From Geobacteraceae bacterium (GTDB lineage Bacteria > Desulfobacterota > Desulfuromonadia > Desulfuromonadales > Desulfuromonadaceae): a stretch of 5,912 nucleotides of DNA. The stretch spans positions 1 through 5,912 of the forward strand of contig JAIVHC010000284.1 of the NCBI GenBank assembly GCA_020201305.1. The letters run 5' to 3'. The position numbers and the translations under genes are program-made. The notes under the pieces are model-generated. The model worked only from the letters and a program-made list of their open reading frames with translations, ran no database searches and was not told the origin of the DNA. Shown here one piece after another: positions 4,045-5,912 of the stretch (the stretch's first letter is position 1; each line of letters starts with the position of its first letter).

Positions 4045-5828
4045 GGCATAAACGGCATTGTTACACAGATTGAGGAGGCTAAGCTGTTATTGAAATTGTG
4101 CGCAATTCCGCCCGCCATCAGGCCTACTGCTTCCATCTTATGTTTCTGCCTCAATTCAATTTCAAGCTCACGCTGTCTTTGTTCAGCTTCTATGCGTTCG
4201 GTAATATCCTGTCCGATAGCAAGCATGCCTATTGTGGTCCCATCATCGGGGTTCCTTAAGGTCTCGTTGCTCCACTCAACCCATATTTCATCTCCTTTTC
4301 GAGTCAGTATTGTGTTTACCTGCTCTTTTATATGGATATCCTGAACCCCTTTTTCAAAGACCTCCTTCACAGCGTCCTGTTCCTTGGGAGGCAGAAAGTT
4401 GCTGAACCAATCCAGCCCCAGAACCTCATCTGCAGCGTAGCCGGTAATATGCTCGATATAGGGGTTGAACTTCTGGATTCGACCTTCCATATCCAGAACC
4501 AGAATTATTATCTGCGCGGTATCGATAATGCTCTGGGTAAAATTTCGCTCCTGGCGGAGGATTCGTTCAGATTCTTTCTGGGCGGTGATATTGTGAAACA
4601 CACAATATGTACGCTCAAACACCCCCTCCTCTGAATAGCCCACACAGCCATTAAGGGATATTTGGAGGTAATATCCTTCTCTATGCCTGATGTGGAATTC
4701 CACCTTCTCTGTATAGCCCCGCTTTTTCAATTCCGGGAACTTTGTTTCAAAAAAAGAACGCGATTCCGGATGCAGAAAATCTCCGAACCATTGGCCTATG
4801 ACTTCGTGCCTGGCATAGCCAAGGGTCGAGAGCCATGCCGTGTTTACATCCTGCAAACGCCCCTTTTCATCCAGGGATTGATAGGGCAGGGGGGCATTTT
4901 CATACAGTGTGCGATATTTTTTCTCGCTGTTACGCAGGTCATGGGTTTTGTGCTCCAGATCTTTTTTTAATCCCCGGGCCAGATTTTTGAGCGATTTATA
5001 GCGCCAGAAAAGCAGAACGCCCACAAGCAGGCCAATGGCCGGCACCGCATATATTAGAACGCGACGCGCAGACCAGTAGGATGCTTCAGCACCATACCAG
5101 CGTGCGTAGATATCGCGGTATTCTTCCGTAAGAACGAATCGGCTGATAATTGGATTAAACACTGCAAGGAGTGATTCATTGCCCTTGGCGACTCCGAGAC
5201 CGCGTTTCATTTCATGGAGTGGCTCGCCTGCAGTCTCTATCCTGTTTTTCAGACCGGCTTCCAGAGCGACTTTATAGAATGTAGGACGCGGGAAGACGAT
5301 GCCATCGACTTGAGCGGCAAGCAGGGCATGAAAGGCGTCAAAAACATGCGCATAGGTTTGGGTTTGCAACCCGGGATGCCTTGCGGCTATTTTTTCGCCG
5401 ATATTCAAGTGCACGATGCCGAGCTTGTGGCTCTTGAAATCCTGCGGAAAGCGTAACTCGCTGTTTCCTTTTCGGACAAAGAGGGAAATCTGGAAGGTTT
5501 CGAGGGGCTCGGAAAAGCTGGCCCACTCTCTGCGCGAATCCGCCATCCCCATGCTGGGGCTCAAGTCTACTTCTCCTTTTCTCAAGCCCTCGTGCAACGC
5601 CTCCCAGGATTCATAGACCCTGTATCGAGGCTCAAAATCTGTTTCGGTTACAATCTGTTCGAAAAGGTCAACTGCCAGGCCGTCTGGCTGGCCTTCGTCA
5701 TCGAGGATATATTGGGGAGGGAAGTTGTTTAACACACCAACTTTAAGGGCCTCGGCATCGGCTACGCCAGGGTCTGAAATAAGACACAGAGATATGAGGA
5801 AGCACGTTAGGAACAGCAGTCTGGGCAT
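3996..5828 (-). CDS. N-terminal part of hybrid kinase: periplasmic SBP_bac_3 sensor, TM helix, two PAS domains, H-box
   Basis: This piece is 610 codons long. Residues 1-26 form a signal peptide, probably cut after ADA. Residues 27-250 are a bacterial family-3 solute-binding (Venus flytrap) fold with typical stretches LKVGVLNNFPPQYI, GLAVDLFEQI and SRREWASFSEP. A transmembrane helix spans about 257-276, followed by a basic, coiled-coil-like linker. PAS domains cover about 302-418 and 427-545. The HisKA H-box KMEAVGLMAGGIAHNFNN covers 564-581, with His577 as the phosphate acceptor. The last 26 or so residues, after NNSLA, read out of frame (ending KLLQKRRR) and match nothing expected. BvgS-type kinases use the same fold to sense small molecules in the periplasm; the ligand here is unknown. 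The ATG at 5828 is preceded by AGAGG at 5 nt, and the signal peptide starts directly there. Confidence 0.88.
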   Translation of the reverse strand: MPRLLFLTCFLISLCLISDPGVADAEALKVGVLNNFPPQYILDDEGQPDGLAVDLFEQIVTETDFEPRYRVYESWEALHEGLRKGEVDLSPSMGMADSRREWASFSEPLETFQISLFVRKGNSELRFPQDFKSHKLGIVHLNIGEKIAARHPGLQTQTYAHVFDAFHALLAAQVDGIVFPRPTFYKVALEAGLKNRIETAGEPLHEMKRGLGVAKGNESLLAVFNPIISRFVLTEEYRDIYARWYGAEASYWSARRVLIYAVPAIGLLVGVLLFWRYKSLKNLARGLKKDLEHKTHDLRNSEKKYRTLYENAPLPYQSLDEKGRLQDVNTAWLSTLGYARHEVIGQWFGDFLHPESRSFFETKFPELKKRGYTEKVEFHIRHREGYYLQISLNGCVGYSEEGVFERTYCVFHNITAQKESERILRQERNFTQSIIDTAQIIILVLDMEGRIQKFNPYIEHITGYAADEVLGLDWFSNFLPPKEQDAVKEVFEKGVQDIHIKEQVNTILTRKGDEIWVEWSNETLRNPDDGTTIGMLAIGQDITERIEAEQRQRELEIELRQKHKMEAVGLMAGGIAHNFNNSLASSICVTMPFMPWMRSGFWKLLQKRRR

Positions 5829-5833
5829 AGGAA

Positions 5834-5838
5834 CCTCT
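5834..5838 (-). promoter_or_regulatory. Ribosome binding site of the hybrid kinase gene
   Basis: AGAGG lies 5 nt upstream of the ATG at 5828-5826, supporting that start. I found no convincing -35/-10 pair in the remaining 5839-5912. Confidence 0.55.
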
Positions 5839-5912
5839 AGCTTATATGGGCAGTAGCGATACGCGAGAAATGTGCTGGTTCACTTTATCAGTTACGCACA
5901 CTGGAGTAGGAT

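Larger units (their letters stand above)
3304..5828 (-). pseudogene. Hybrid sensor histidine kinase (SBP_bac_3-TM-PAS-PAS-HisKA-HATPase-REC), internally deleted and frameshifted
   Basis: Two reading frames together encode one hybrid kinase. The first (5828-3996) carries the sensor half and the H-box; the second (about 4080-3304) carries the ATPase and receiver. They meet at 4082-4077, where H-box residues HNFNNS run directly into the N-box LLNLCNNA in a frame shifted by one base. In the family the phospho-accepting His and the N-box Asn lie roughly 100-110 residues apart; here fewer than 15 residues separate them. The second HisKA helix and the start of the ATPase are therefore absent, and the protein cannot be a working kinase even if the frame were restored. 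The intact ancestor would have been about 940 residues (my estimate). The gene is followed, one base after its stop, by a hairpin. Upstream there are only 84 bases, with no recognisable gene. Confidence 0.85.

Noticed and set aside
1579..4082. Programmed -1 ribosomal frameshifting at the three junctions, given their shared direction
   Set aside because: No X-XXY-YYZ slippery heptamer is visible at any junction, and frameshifting would not supply the missing residues.
5829..5912. Divergent plus-strand gene starting near 5869
   Set aside because: Only about 14 codons are available before the edge, with no ribosome binding site or recognisable product.

Overview
The window holds one minus-strand signalling locus from a Gram-negative bacterium. 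Secreted solute-binding domains, PAS domains, a hybrid histidine kinase and a GGDEF-EAL protein, with a GTCATTCCCGC-type intergenic repeat, suggest a proteobacterium in the broad sense (Gammaproteobacteria or Desulfobacterota are both plausible). The sequence does not settle the class. There are no tRNA or rRNA genes, transposase genes or CRISPR arrays.

Layout, in transcription order on the minus strand. (1) 5828-3304 encodes a membrane hybrid sensor kinase: signal peptide, periplasmic SBP_bac_3 domain, transmembrane helix, PAS, PAS, HisKA H-box, HATPase, receiver. (2) 3303-2956 is a 348-bp intergenic stretch. It holds three hairpins inside a larger imperfect dyad, a possible promoter, two near-identical TAGTT...AACTA palindromes and a CCCTC/GAGGG repeat. 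(3) 2955-2165 encodes a secreted PhnD-like solute-binding protein. (4) 2168 to beyond position 1 encodes a two-helix membrane protein with a periplasmic sensor segment, PAS, PAS, GGDEF and EAL. It starts with GTG and overlaps the preceding stop codon by 4 nt. The window ends inside its EAL domain.

The main observation is that all three genes are broken in the same way. In each, the reading frame is lost at one point, and family-conserved sequence on both sides of that point is joined with residues missing. The gaps are roughly 100 residues in the kinase, about 20 in the binding protein and about 10 in the first PAS domain of the GGDEF-EAL protein. All three junctions shift the frame in the same direction. 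This is either a decaying signalling locus or a set of assembly deletions; sequence alone cannot tell which.

If intact, the locus would probably link a periplasmic ligand to a phosphorelay and to c-di-GMP turnover. The PhnD-like protein would act as a soluble sensor for the adjacent membrane enzyme, similar in logic to the NspS-MbaA pair of Vibrio cholerae. The GGDEF domain lacks a key metal-binding Asp and the inhibitory-site Arg, whereas the visible EAL motifs are intact, so net c-di-GMP hydrolysis is the more likely output.
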